NCBI GenBank assembly: GCA_030789695.1
Contig: CM061140.1
Span: 85,932,422 to 85,996,421 of the forward strand
Direction of reading: 5' to 3'
Origin: Scilla litardierei
Lineage: Eukaryota > Streptophyta > Magnoliopsida > Asparagales > Asparagaceae
DNA: 64,000 nucleotides
Below the pieces are notes generated by a model. That model did no database searches. It was not told the DNA's origin and saw only the letters and a program-made list of their open reading frames with translations. Of the stretch, positions 33,346-43,487 are shown piece by piece. Each line of letters opens with the position of its first letter. Positions within the stretch are counted from its first letter, which is position 1. The translations under genes and the position numbers were made by a program.

Positions 33346-36063
33346 TTCTACCCACCTTAGAAATGATTCCGTCCTCGGAATCACTCATACTAAGACTAAT
33401 TATAAAATCCATAAATACTTAAGCCTATAACTCCCATCTTCCACAAAATGATCTCTAATCCTATAACTTCAATGTCGTTCCTTAAATAATCCATCATGAT
33501 CCTTCTTTTCACTGGATAAAGCCACGACTAATCTCACATCCTAACACTTAACTATAGATCCGTTCACTGCTGTTCAAATTTCCAACTCCAAATCCTCATA
33601 AAAGAATAACAATCACCTTCTCTTACCCTGCCACTCTACTAAACATCATCGTTCCATAACATCTTTTAAATTTTCTCAATCTCTTCCCAATATTAATCAG
33701 TCGCTATAATGATGTTCTAGTCAATCACCAATCCAAGACAAAAACTTTGTCGATCTTATAACACCTTTCACAAATCAACAATTGCCGTGTCCTCAATACA
33801 TTCCTTGTCATATCTTCCCGTAAATTATCCGCCAAATAATCGAACTATCAAAATCACATCCCTCCTACTTATTATAATTATTTTCAACCAATATTAAATC
33901 CGACAACCTAACCATCCATTTATCTCGACACGTCGTGTTACTCCCAATGTCTTCTCACGTCAACTCAACAATCAAGTCTCGATGCTAATAAAAGCTCTAC
34001 TCAATCTCATGATCACCCTAACAACTACCATACCCTGTAGCCATCCCTATCTACCATTCGTCTAAGCCTCAAATCTGATAAGTTCTCATCTTCACGCATA
34101 TAATCTTGTTCAACCAGAATTCTCCATTGAGTCCGCCACACTTCGGTTTTATAAATAAGTCTTGGACAGCCCATTCTTTTCATCCGAAAGAAATCTATTC
34201 CAATATCTTATTGTTACAAAATCGGTTAATCATTGCTATAACAAATCTCATCTCTCCCTGAGCATATCCGCAAACAAATTCTACAACAATAATGGCTAGT
34301 CCCAAGACTATAACAAACAAAACATAACATTTCTAAATGGAGGGAAAGAGAAGAGAAAAGGGAAACTTAAAACCAGTGACACATTTTTTTAAACGTTTGG
34401 GAAAACGTGTGGAGTCGTGGTAATGGACGAGAAAAGATAATTGATTTTGTGATCTTGTGAGCTAATTCCAAAAACTTTAAAGGGTTGGTCTAAAAGAAAA
34501 CAAAGTTTTGATACAATCACATGCAGTCAAAGATAAGCTATTCTATAATATAAAGACTATGTATAAGGAACTGTCTGCTATGACACTATGCACATCATAT
34601 GAATACCATCATTCAGACAACTTAAAGCATAACAGGGTTAACACAGAGCACTCATTCAAGACACAAGGGCAATCATCAGGATCCCAACGAATACACATTC
34701 ATACAGGTCTACACACTCTATCTATACTCACACACCACAACGACATCACCTACCGAAGGGCCTACTCCTAAACTGAAGACAGCATGAACAACTTTAAGAA
34801 CTAATGTCTAGACAAAAGAAGGAAAGAAAACTAAATCAAAAGCGGAACGAAATAAGATCGGAAAGAACGAGTTCAAATAAGACGGGGCAAGGAGATAATT
34901 GGTTGGATGGAACGAAAAATATTCTTCAAAATAATTAGATTGATGACGGGAGAATTACGTGAAAAATATGGTGTCATATACTTTTATAAAAAAAATGTAG
35001 GAGGAAGTGAGCAGATGGTAGAATTTTAAAATTTTGGGAAAAGTAAGACGAAAGAAGGATGGGTAAGGTGAGAAACGTTTGTTTTGCAATTGAAAATAAG
35101 TTTACACAAAGATCTTGGAATGTGGTCACGAAAAAAAACATAGAACTGACAAAATGATAAGAAAATAATTGGAGTTCCCTCTAGTTTAGAAAATATTTTA
35201 AAAGTATGTACGGTAAGTGATTAGCAATAAAATTTTGTAGTTTAGAAAAGTAACATATATATATATTGGATTATAGAAGTGATAACGAGGTTTAAAACTG
35301 AAACACGAAAAATGCCGATTTGAAAACAGGTACGAGATAGTAAAATAATTTTACGACCAGGGAGGTTTCAAGATTAGTGAAAGAATTTTAACTCAACCGA
35401 AAAAGAAATTTTGAAATATATATTATATGGGTTTTCAAAGAAATTTAGCTGAGCGAAAAAAAAACTGAATAAGGAATTTCGAAAATACTTGTAGAGGAGG
35501 CAAAATTGGCAAAGAGAAAGATTCGAAGGATCTTCGATAATCGTCAGGAAACGATCATGTGAATCGGGAGGAAAGAAAGATGATCGCATGACGGTTACAC
35601 ACTTAGGATATGACTCACGAAGCTACGATGGGACTCTACGGTCGATAACACGAAAGGATAAGGATCAGATAGTCGTTAGAAGTCAGGGAGTCTAATTATC
35701 GGATCGTCTAAAGATTAGGATAACCCAGCTCTAAGACTTCCTAATGAGCTAGACTATATTCAGGATCTAAAGAGAAGGTTCTTAAGAGAATCAAAGCTAC
35801 GTTCTGCTGGGCTCGAAGTTGATGGACCCGAGCGAACGACTAAAAGAAGGGCTCTTGAAATCTAATTTGGTCAGAGCTAGGGAGGGAGAGGATAATAAGA
35901 TATCCTAAGACGGGTATGGCTAAATCTTAACTAATGTGTCTGACTATCCACTGGGACGTCTACCTAAGTCCCCCTACCATCTAAGACTGGATAAACCTAA
36001 GTTAGACTTGTACGTGGATATTAAATGAATGCGGTACTTTTATTGTTTCGAACTTTTGCAAGA
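33346..36063 (-). other. Non-coding interior of element E
   Basis: Adjacent to the LTR the minus strand has GGAATCATTTCTAAGGTGGGTAGAA, which is homologous to the pol-end and polypurine tract of element J (49720-49743). The remaining 2.6 kb is AT-rich with no long frame and no gag, RT or integrase motif on either strand. Confidence 0.65.
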
Positions 36064-36079
36064 CCTGCATGGGCCACCA
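36064..36079 (-). other. Primer-binding site of element E (tRNA-Ile-like)
   Basis: Minus TGGTGGCCCATGCAGG, eight bases inside the 5' LTR. Confidence 0.65.
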
Positions 36080-36374
36080 CTAACACCTGTCACGCCCCAC
36101 TTCCCAAAATGGACGGAAGCGAAACGTGACGAGGCCCGCTTAGGCCAGAGCTTTAGAAGCTCGGACCCAATAAGCGTCTGTAGAGGTACCATTTAAAAGA
36201 TATTTCAGGTTCTTGCATTAATATAGTTCGAAACAACAGAAAGTACGGAAAGGAAGATGCATTCATTAAATTAGAGATATAATATCCAACTGGTACAAAG
36301 TCTGAAAGAAGCCTAAGCATGGCAACAGAAGATTTAAAGACAAACCTAAAAGTAGCAACCTCTGGAAGTGACGA

Positions 36375-37500
36375 CTAAAAAGACCTCAAGGTCTGGTCCT
36401 CGTCAGGTACATACTCTGGTGACGACGTCCTCGGCTCCACGTACTCCAATAAGTCTGCCTCGTCCACAAACTCTGGCTGAACACCTGACGTACAGCACCC
36501 AAGAGAAAGGAACTGTACATCAGGTAAAGTCTACAAGAAGGGTTAGACATTACTGCAAGTGCACCGAACTTTAAACAACGGTTTACTGGTTGATTAGCAT
36601 GCTGAGGTTCTATTACACAACAGTTTACTGGTTGATTAGCATGCTGTGGTTATGACAGAGTAACACAACAGGAAGTAACACAGCAGGAAAGTAAAACGGG
36701 ACAAGTAGTAGTAGTAGTAGCGTGTGCTACCAGCTACGGGACTAACCTACAGGTGTCATGACAAGTCGGGACGTGACGGGAACAAGACGGGACAAGACAA
36801 GGCAAGACAAGTGAGACACGAAAAGGGTTCACGCCTTACGATTCGAGGGGGATCAGACCCTCTTGCCATGCGCATGCTCAACCCAACCCCAAACCCAGGA
36901 ACTCAGGACAAGATTTACAGGGATCATTTCCGCTAGGGAAACATCCGAAACGCCCGAAGGCTTTTTGTGTAACAGGGATCACTTCCGCTAGGAAAGCATC
37001 CGAAACGCCCGAAGGCTTTTTGTGTAACAGGGATCACTTCCGCAAGGAAAGCATCCGAAACGCCCGAAGGCTTTTTGGGTAACAGGGATCACTTCCGCTA
37101 GGAAAGCATCCGAAACGCCCGAAGGCTTTTTGGGTAACAGGGATCACTTCCGCTAGGAAAGCATCCGATACGCTCGAAGGCTTTTTGTGTAACGGGACAC
37201 GACATGACAAGTGTAGGGAGTTGTTATTCTAGGGTGTCCACACGCATGCACACACATGATAGCCCTACAATATCAAAAGTTGTTGTTGTCAGGCTCAGAC
37301 TTCGTCGTCAAGTCTGAGCCGTCGGGAGTCGTCCCGGACGCTATCATTTCACGTCCGGTTCTATTTGTTCACAGTTAACAATTCTAACCAACTAGGGCCT
37401 AAGCACGGCCAAAAGTGCAAGTGGATACACTTGCCTGCGGTGGCAAGTGTGTCGTCCGTCCGGGGCGTCTCGTCCAATCGTCGTGTCCGTGGAAGTCCGT
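36375..37500 (-). CDS. LTR-encoded spliced acidic gene, copy in LTR E
   Basis: Unrecognised gene on the element's sense strand. A 66-bp exon (37500-37435) lies between TTTCAG| and CCGCAG|GCAAGTG. A 950-bp intron (37434-36485) ends ACGTCAG. The last exon (36484-36375) reads QPEFVDEADLLEYVEP, continues acidic and ends LRSF-stop. Joining is phase 1. Against element J, the 66-bp exon has no indel and 13 differences, 8 of them at third codon positions in this frame and only 4 changing the residue, which argues for coding constraint. The acceptor is the last base of an inverted repeat (36485-36495 with 36513-36523). The upstream exon and start codon are not resolved. Confidence 0.5.
36924..37195 (-). 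repeat. Hairpin-forming tandem array (five units of about 55 bp) in the LTR E intron
   Basis: Each unit on the minus strand has AAAAAGCCTTCGGGCGTTTC (a GCC-TTCG-GGC tetraloop hairpin) and then GGATGCTTTCC...GGAAGTGATCC, a second inverted repeat. Homologous to 43796-44082 in element J. Confidence 0.85.
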
Positions 37501-38122
37501 CTGAAATATCGCCACGGCGATGGTGTCAGGTCGCGTTTTCAGTAAATCCTATTTAGGTTCATTTCTAGGTTGTCGTGACTACCCTAATTGTCAAAGTCAC
37601 AATTTTGATGTTTAGCCCTATTCGACGATTCTATCCTATGTGCACAGTCAAAAGGTCCAGTCGTCAAATCTACTGTTTCACAACGTTTTAAGGGTGCAGA
37701 AAAATAAATTTAGTTACAGTTGGCCGATTTTAGTTAGGTTTTCAGTTTCGCTACGGTGTGGGTTGTGCTACGAGTTAGGGGTACCAACTTGAATGATGTT
37801 CACACGTAAATCTGGCGTCGCGTCTGAAAATAGTGGCGGTGCTCGTGTCCCCGACTGCGGGTAGCGCAGTGGAGGTCGTCGCGGGATCGCCTCAGGATTG
37901 TAACGGCTGCGGGTAGTGCAGCGAAACGGCACGGCAACGGGAACGGCGTCAGAACCGCCTTGGTCGCGAGCAGTGCAAAGAAGCGGCAACGGAATCGCCT
38001 CGGTTGCGGGTAGCGCAACGAGACGGCATGAGAACGGTAGCGGTAACGGCCACAATGTCTAGAGAGTGTTCAGCCATTCAAACAATGTTTGCCAAATTTG
38101 CAACCGGACAGCTGCTACATCA

Positions 38123-38560
38123 TCATTCTTGAGCTCCAACGACCCAAAGTTCATCTCTCCCTAATAACTCAGTAATCCCATTAGCCGCTGACTCTCTCAC
38201 CAAAGGATAAAGATCAGTCGAACGTCCTAAAAATACTCTCAGCATAAGCTCCGACCTCAACAATATACTATTCTTCACCAAAACATCAGCAATCCTGGAC
38301 CGAGCTGACACAATCGAGCTCGAAGGCAAGCAAGTCCACAACTTCCTCACTGAGCACAGGGCATTCCCTTAGGGAATCGAGAACGGCGATCGGGGTCTCA
38401 CGGGGAAGGTGGCGGAACGGCGAGAAGCGTAGCACAGCGGCGGCGGTACGGGCTCGAACGGCGGCGGAGCACTCAGAGGGCTGCCGTGAGGGCCGCAGAT
38501 CGCGGAGGGGACGCGCTGAGCGAGGCAGTACGCGCTGCAGATGGGGCGTTGCGATGGTGT
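38123..38560 (-). pseudogene. Possible captured host-gene fragment (HEAT-like helices) in LTR E
   Basis: The minus strand reads RFSPFRHLPRETPIAVLDSL...VVDLLAFELD to about 38300, then in a shifted frame RIADVLVKNSILLRSELMLR and VRESAANGITELLGRDELWV. The alternating amphipathic helices with VRESA-type loops resemble a HEAT-repeat protein. Neither homologous LTRs C, D, I or J nor any retrotransposon protein I know has it. The source gene is not identified. Confidence 0.35.
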
Positions 38561-39793
38561 CACGGCGAACGAAGGGGCATCGCGGAGGAGCCGACGTGCT
38601 GCGGCTGTTGTCGTCGATCGAGGCGATCTGCAGCGCCGTCGGGGTCGCGGGGGTGCCGTGGATCAGAGGGGATCGCCGACGGAGGGGCTGCGCAGCAGGC
38701 GCCGGTGGCTGAGAGGGCGATCGGGGGCTGCGGTGGCGGTCTCGCCGCAGATGCGAGAGGGGAACGCCGGAGAGGAGGATCGGACAGGGGGTCGGCGTCA
38801 GAAGTCGACCATGGAGGTCGTCGGGGTTTGCAGCAGTCGGGGCGGCAGCTGTGGCGACGATCGGGAGCAATGGCCTCGGCGGAGGTCGCCGTGGTGGTCG
38901 GATGTGGGGATGCGGGGCTCCGTGACGGCGGCGGAGCGGGGGATGCGAGAGGAGGAGAGCGGCTTCGATCGGTGCTTTGTGCGGCGGCGGAAGTCCCCGA
39001 TGGGGGCGGCCTTGGGGGGCGCAGGCGTCGGGGAGATGAAGAAGGCTGATGGGCGATGGGGGGTCTCGGAGGGAAGAAGAGGCCACGGCGAGATCTCGCC
39101 GTGAAGTGGGTTATCGGGGAGGGGAGTCGGAAAAATTTTGGGGTTTATTTGGAGAGGCCGGCGGCTGTGAGATCTTTAGGGTTAGGGTTAGTTTAGAATA
39201 GGGTTTAATGTTATATAGTATTTGGGTTTGCTAAATAGCCATATGATAAGGGTTAAATGGGAGAGGGGTATAGGGATGGAGGGTGTACAGGTTGGGTTAA
39301 ATCTAGAGGAAGTTAGAGAAACAACTTAGGAAAAGACTTAAAACGATTTAGAAGTAAGATTTAGCCAGATTTGTCTAACGAATATGAATTTTGAATCTGA
39401 TCAGAGCAAAACAACGGTCCAGATTTCTCCAAGCGATATCTTTCAATCCGGGCGTCAGAAAAGTAATCCGAAAATACTGGTGCGATCGTGGAGACGAGAC
39501 GCACAGATCTACGGAGCCTGATCGTACGTAACACCTATCAAAAATTTTCGTAAAATTGGGAATGGCGTTTTGAGTCAAATGACTAAAACGCCCCTATCGT
39601 TCAAGGTCGTTTTGCGAGCAAACGAGCCGTGAAAGACGTTCCCAAAAATTTCTATAAAATACAACACCCCGAAACGATCGCAATGTCATATCACATCGCA
39701 TATGCCGGAGCTCAGAAACAACCAAATAAAATACGTGCACGATAAGACACGTGCGCGCAGGAAATTAACAACGGTCGGGAAGCAGCCGTTACA

Positions 39794-39989
39794 TGGACAC
39801 TGATGTTGCAAGTCCTTGAAGCGCTCCTACGCTTCATATAGAGATTCCTATGAGAGTTGCTTGAAAAATGTGAGGGCACTCCGAAGCCTTACCGTATTGG
39901 ATGGTGGTTAGTATTTATTGACAACGACATGGGCTTGCTACTCCCAAGTCTTGAATGTATTCGTAGGATGTGCCCTTAACCAGTATGCC
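39794..39989 (-). pseudogene. gag fragment of element G, N-terminal (retrotransposon gag) part
   Basis: Minus strand encodes WLRAHPTNTFKTWE, KYXPPSNTVRLRSALTFFKQ, then ESLYEA-stop-ERFKDLQHQCP, the classic plant retrotransposon gag core. The Cys-Pro pair is followed, across the element E insertion, by His-His at 31190, restoring the usual CPHH motif. Three or more stops. It ends right at element I. Confidence 0.8.
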
Positions 39990-41599
39990 TGTAACGACCA
40001 CTTTTCGTTGTACGTTGTTCGTGCACGTGCTTTTGGCCGTGCACGTGTTTATTTTAGACTTTGTTTGTTTGTGAACACTTTGTTGTGATACGCTGTTGTG
40101 AACGTCTCTGAGAGTAGTAAATTGTGGCACTAATTTGGAACGACATTTCCCGAGTCGTTTTCCCACGATTTGATCGTATTCGATGAGACGTTGCGATTTT
40201 CACTTTTGACGGGAGACGTTTCTATTTTTAGTTTCGTCGTCCGACATCGAAACTGAGATCCTTCCTCTTAGTTATCTTTCTTTTGTCGCCACGATCATCC
40301 CGATATTTATTTTATAATTTTTGGAGTTTATTTGACCACATTTACATTTTTTACAAAGCTTTAAATATTTTTAATAGCTACGTTTTAAATTATTTTCGGT
40401 CAAATAAAATTTATTTAAGTTTAAAATGTTTTAAATAATTTTTGAGCCAAATCTTAGCCCCTATCTTGGCCGCACCCAATCCTTATGTGATTAGGAGAGG
40501 TAGATTTGAATTTTAAATATTTTTAAACTCCTAATCCCATTAGGATTAGCCCTAGACCAAGTCAACCCCTCTACACTATATAAACAACCCCTAGGAAGAC
40601 CTATTTTCACAAGAAAATAACCCTAGCCGCTTCCAAAACCCAAATTCACGCTTGCGACGATTCGTCGCAACGTTGCTGCACCAACCCCCGCACCGACCGA
40701 AGGAATCACCCCCAAATCCCCGCACCGACCGAAGCCCCCGCCCGCACCAAGCTCCGTCCACACCGCTGCAGTCGCCCGCTCGCATCTCTGTGTCCGACCG
40801 AGAGGATCTCTCGGTCAGACCGAGAGATTTCCCCGATCCGCACCGCACCCGTACCGTTGCAAGCCCCTGTTCCGCACCCCGCATCGCCCCGCTCCTGTCG
40901 CCCGCTCCGCAGCGTGCCTGACCGAGGCGCCTGCCTGCACCGACCGAAGCCCGCTCTGTTGCAACGTTGCAAACATTGCAACGCCCCGCCCAAGCGCCCG
41001 ACCGGCGCTGTCGCCCGCATCGACCGAAGAAACCCTCCGCACCCGCTGATGTGACCGACCCGCTGTGCTGCACCGCCCCGTTCTCCCGCACCGACCGAGC
41101 AAAACCCCCGCACCGACTGTGTTCGACTGAGAGCCAATCGTCGCAACCCCGCATCCGTCATACCGCTTGCCACTGTGGGCCCCCCAAGTTCTCCAGAGGT
41201 ATTGTGGGTCCCCTATTGGTCCCTAGGACTAATGTGGGCCCCACCTAGGAGCTTTCTCTCCGACGATTTGCCGCGTACGATGTTGCGATATGTCGTAGCC
41301 CATCGTCGCACGTGCTAGCTTTGGAATCTGGATTCGTTGCTCCGGTTGCTGCTCTGAACTTTGTAGCGAGGAATCTATTTTAGAATCAGGACTTGGAGCG
41401 CGTTCTTTTATTCCAACCCCTGGCGTCGCTACCTGATGCCAGTGTAGCTTTCGCGTCGTGTTGAGGTAACGCTTTGCACCCCTAGGACCCCCAACCTATT
41501 GCATGCTAATCAAGACTAAAATCAATGTTTTTAAAGTATTTTAAATGTTTTAGAATTCACTAATCAAGATTAATAAAACGGATGTAGGCCGGTGGACTT

Positions 41600-41663
41600 G
41601 TGCACGTAGGATATTGTGACTTTGGACTCGTTGGACGGTGTTTCTCTGACGTGATACTTGCAG
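41600..41663 (+). CDS. LTR-encoded spliced gene in LTR I, penultimate exon (3' part)
   Basis: Open frame ending DVILA plus one base at CTTGCAG|GCAAGTG. The GC-type donor and phase match LTRs J and E. The final exon lies at 53087-53187. The 5' limit of this exon is not determined. Confidence 0.4.
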
Positions 41664-41738
41664 GCAAGTGAAACTTGTCAACTCTTGTGTAGAGCCATGT
41701 TTTTAGGACACTTCCTTGTTTTTTAAGCGTAAAAGAGA

Positions 41739-41805
41739 CTAGACAGTGAAATGATAGCTGTCTAGACGCAACTTTAGGGTCTAGCTTGACAACGAAGCTA
41801 GATCC
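41739..41805 (+). other. Two hairpins with conserved loops in the LTR I intron
   Basis: CTAGACAG-TGAAATGATAG-CTGTCTAG (41739-41765) and GGTCTAGCTT-GACAACG-AAGCTAGATCC (41778-41805). The loops match those in J and E (43629-43694, 37292-37358), but both stem arms differ. Confidence 0.75.
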
Positions 41806-41965
41806 GTTGCCCTGCCATGTCATGCATGCATTGATATCTATCACGTTTAAATTCCTTATCTGTACGCACTTTTAACTGCCATGCATTGCATTCTACATAT
41901 CATCCAAGTTGATTGTTGCATTCGTAGCACACGCTACAATACATGTACTTCCTTGACCGGCTAGG

Positions 41966-41970
41966 TGCAC
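41966..41970 (+). other. Target-site duplication of element J, left copy
   Basis: TGCAC, repeated at 52665-52669. Confidence 0.95.
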
Positions 41971-42449
41971 TGTAACGGTCGGTTTCCGATCGTAAGTTCT
42001 TTGTGCACGTGCGCTTGACCGTGCACGTATTTATTTTAGACTTTGTTTGCTTCCGAACACTATCGTGTGATATGTCGTTGTGACTCTCTTTGAGGGTACT
42101 ACGTTTGCTGTGTTGACTTGCAACGTCATTTCACGGGCCGTTCGCCCACGATTTGACCTTTTCCGAGGAGACGTCGCGTATCGCACTTTTGCCTTGAGGC
42201 GTTTTTATTTTTAATTTCGTTTCTCGACATCGAAATTGTAATCCGTCTCTTCCGACTTCTTGCTCTCGTCGCCCCGGTCGCCCCGGTATTTTTCTTATAA
42301 TTTTTGGGCACCGTTTGACCCTTGTGCGCTAGTAGACCCCGTTAATTACGAGATTACCCCTAACAAACTTAACCCTATTAAACCCTAGATAACCCTAATA
42401 GGCTGCCCATCACGTGTAGCACCTCCCTTAGTCACATGGGCCCCACCCC

Positions 42450-42455
42450 TATAAG
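42450..42455 (+). promoter_or_regulatory. TATA box of LTR J (5' copy)
   Basis: CCCCTATAAGAAAACCCTAA. Repeated at about 50224 in the 3' LTR. It places about 2.4 kb of LTR in the transcribed leader. Confidence 0.65.
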
Positions 42456-43487
42456 AAAACCCTAACTTTCTCTAAAAATTTCACAGCCGCAACTCATTGC
42501 TTTTGCGCCGGCCCTAGGAGAAACCCTACCCACGCAAAACCCTATCCCCCTCCACCTGAGCCCACGCCGGAGGCCGTCGTCGCCGCCGACCTACTCCCCG
42601 ACCTCCCCTCTCTCGCCTGTGAGCCGAGCCGCCATCGGAGATCGCCGTTAGCCGTCGGAAGCCGTCGGAATCGTGCGTAGCAGCAGCAGCAGCTCGCCAC
42701 GGCCGCCGCCTGCCGCTGCCGTCGCCGCCAGAGCCTCCTCGCCGTCGCCGTGAACCCCCCTCTGCCCCCTCTCGCTGTTGGCTGCGACCCAAGGCCGCAA
42801 CTTCTCTGAAACAGCGAGTTTGCTCGCTGTTTTGCGTGTTTGACGCCGTACCGACACGTCGCCAAGATCCCGCCGTCTCTCCTCACTGTTGGAGCTCTCC
42901 GGCAGCCTCCTACACCTTCTGGGAGTATTCATCGACGTCACGAACTCTTCCTACGACTCCCGACGTCGTAGGCGTTTGGTACGACGAACCGTTCATCTCG
43001 GTTTTCGTTGCAAGTTCTCCGGAAGCCGTAGTACGCCTACCCGATGCACTGCTCGCTGTTCACGCGTCCCGCTCGCTACCAGAACGTGTCTGGCTATGTT
43101 GCCCGTAGCTGAGACACTGCTAGGAGACGATCCGTAGCCGTGCCAGTCAAATCGGTCGCCGTTCAGACACTACGTCCGCTCTACCCCAGACTCCGGACAG
43201 GTTGGTTCCCCTATCTCGTAGCGAAACCCCCACAGTAGCAAAACTGAAAACCTAACTAAAACCGGCAACTTAACTCAGTAAATTTATTTTCTGCTCTCTT
43301 AAATCGATGTGTAACCGTAGACCGACGTTTGGACTTTTGACTGTGCACAAAGGATAGAATCGTCGGATAGGCTGATTGGACGACTTGACTCGTGACGGTT
43401 AGGGTAGCCACGCCTAACTTAGAAATGAACCTAAATAGGGTTTGACAAAAATCGCAACTTGACACCGTCGCCGTGATCTCTTTTCAG

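Larger units (their letters stand above)
31199..39793 (-). mobile_element. Element E: Tekay-like, non-coding (LARD-like) element with damaged 3' LTR
   Basis: Minus strand: 5' LTR 39793-36088, tRNA-Ile-like primer site, 2.7-kb non-coding interior, polypurine tract, and 3' LTR reduced to 33345-32591 plus 12 bases at 31210-31199. A perfect TSD TGGAC flanks it (31194-31198 and 39794-39798). The host gag reads through the TSD, which confirms both ends. No gag or pol is present. Confidence 0.85.
36088..39793 (-). repeat. 5' LTR of element E (about 3.7 kb)
   Basis: TGTCACGCCCC at 36088 to CCGTTACA at 39793. Contains, on the minus strand, a TATA-like TATATAA (39217-39211), a GC-rich segment, a captured gene-like fragment (38560-38123), the two LTR gene exons and a hairpin repeat array. 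Confidence 0.9.
39990..41970 (+). repeat. 5' LTR of element I, first part
   Basis: TGTAACGACC start, TATA box TATATAAA (40577-40584) and a GC-rich leader (40680-41200). It ends at TSD TGCAC (41966-41970) of element J. Clearly diverged from LTR J but with the same order of landmarks. Confidence 0.85.

Noticed and set aside
34508..34771. 87-codon open frame in the interior of element E
   Set aside because: Isolated, with AT-biased composition, no motif and no homologue among the other elements in the window.
36924..37195. Regularly spaced repeats resembling a CRISPR array
   Set aside because: Units are contiguous minisatellite copies inside a plant retrotransposon LTR, with no unique spacers.
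38286..39104. Long open frames in GC-rich parts of LTRs (also 5327-5865, 15257-15857, 40591-41248, 42526-43137, 50338-50907)
   Set aside because: GC-rich LTR leader with few stops on both strands. The frames overlap on opposite strands and are not shared between homologous LTRs, except for the exons called separately.
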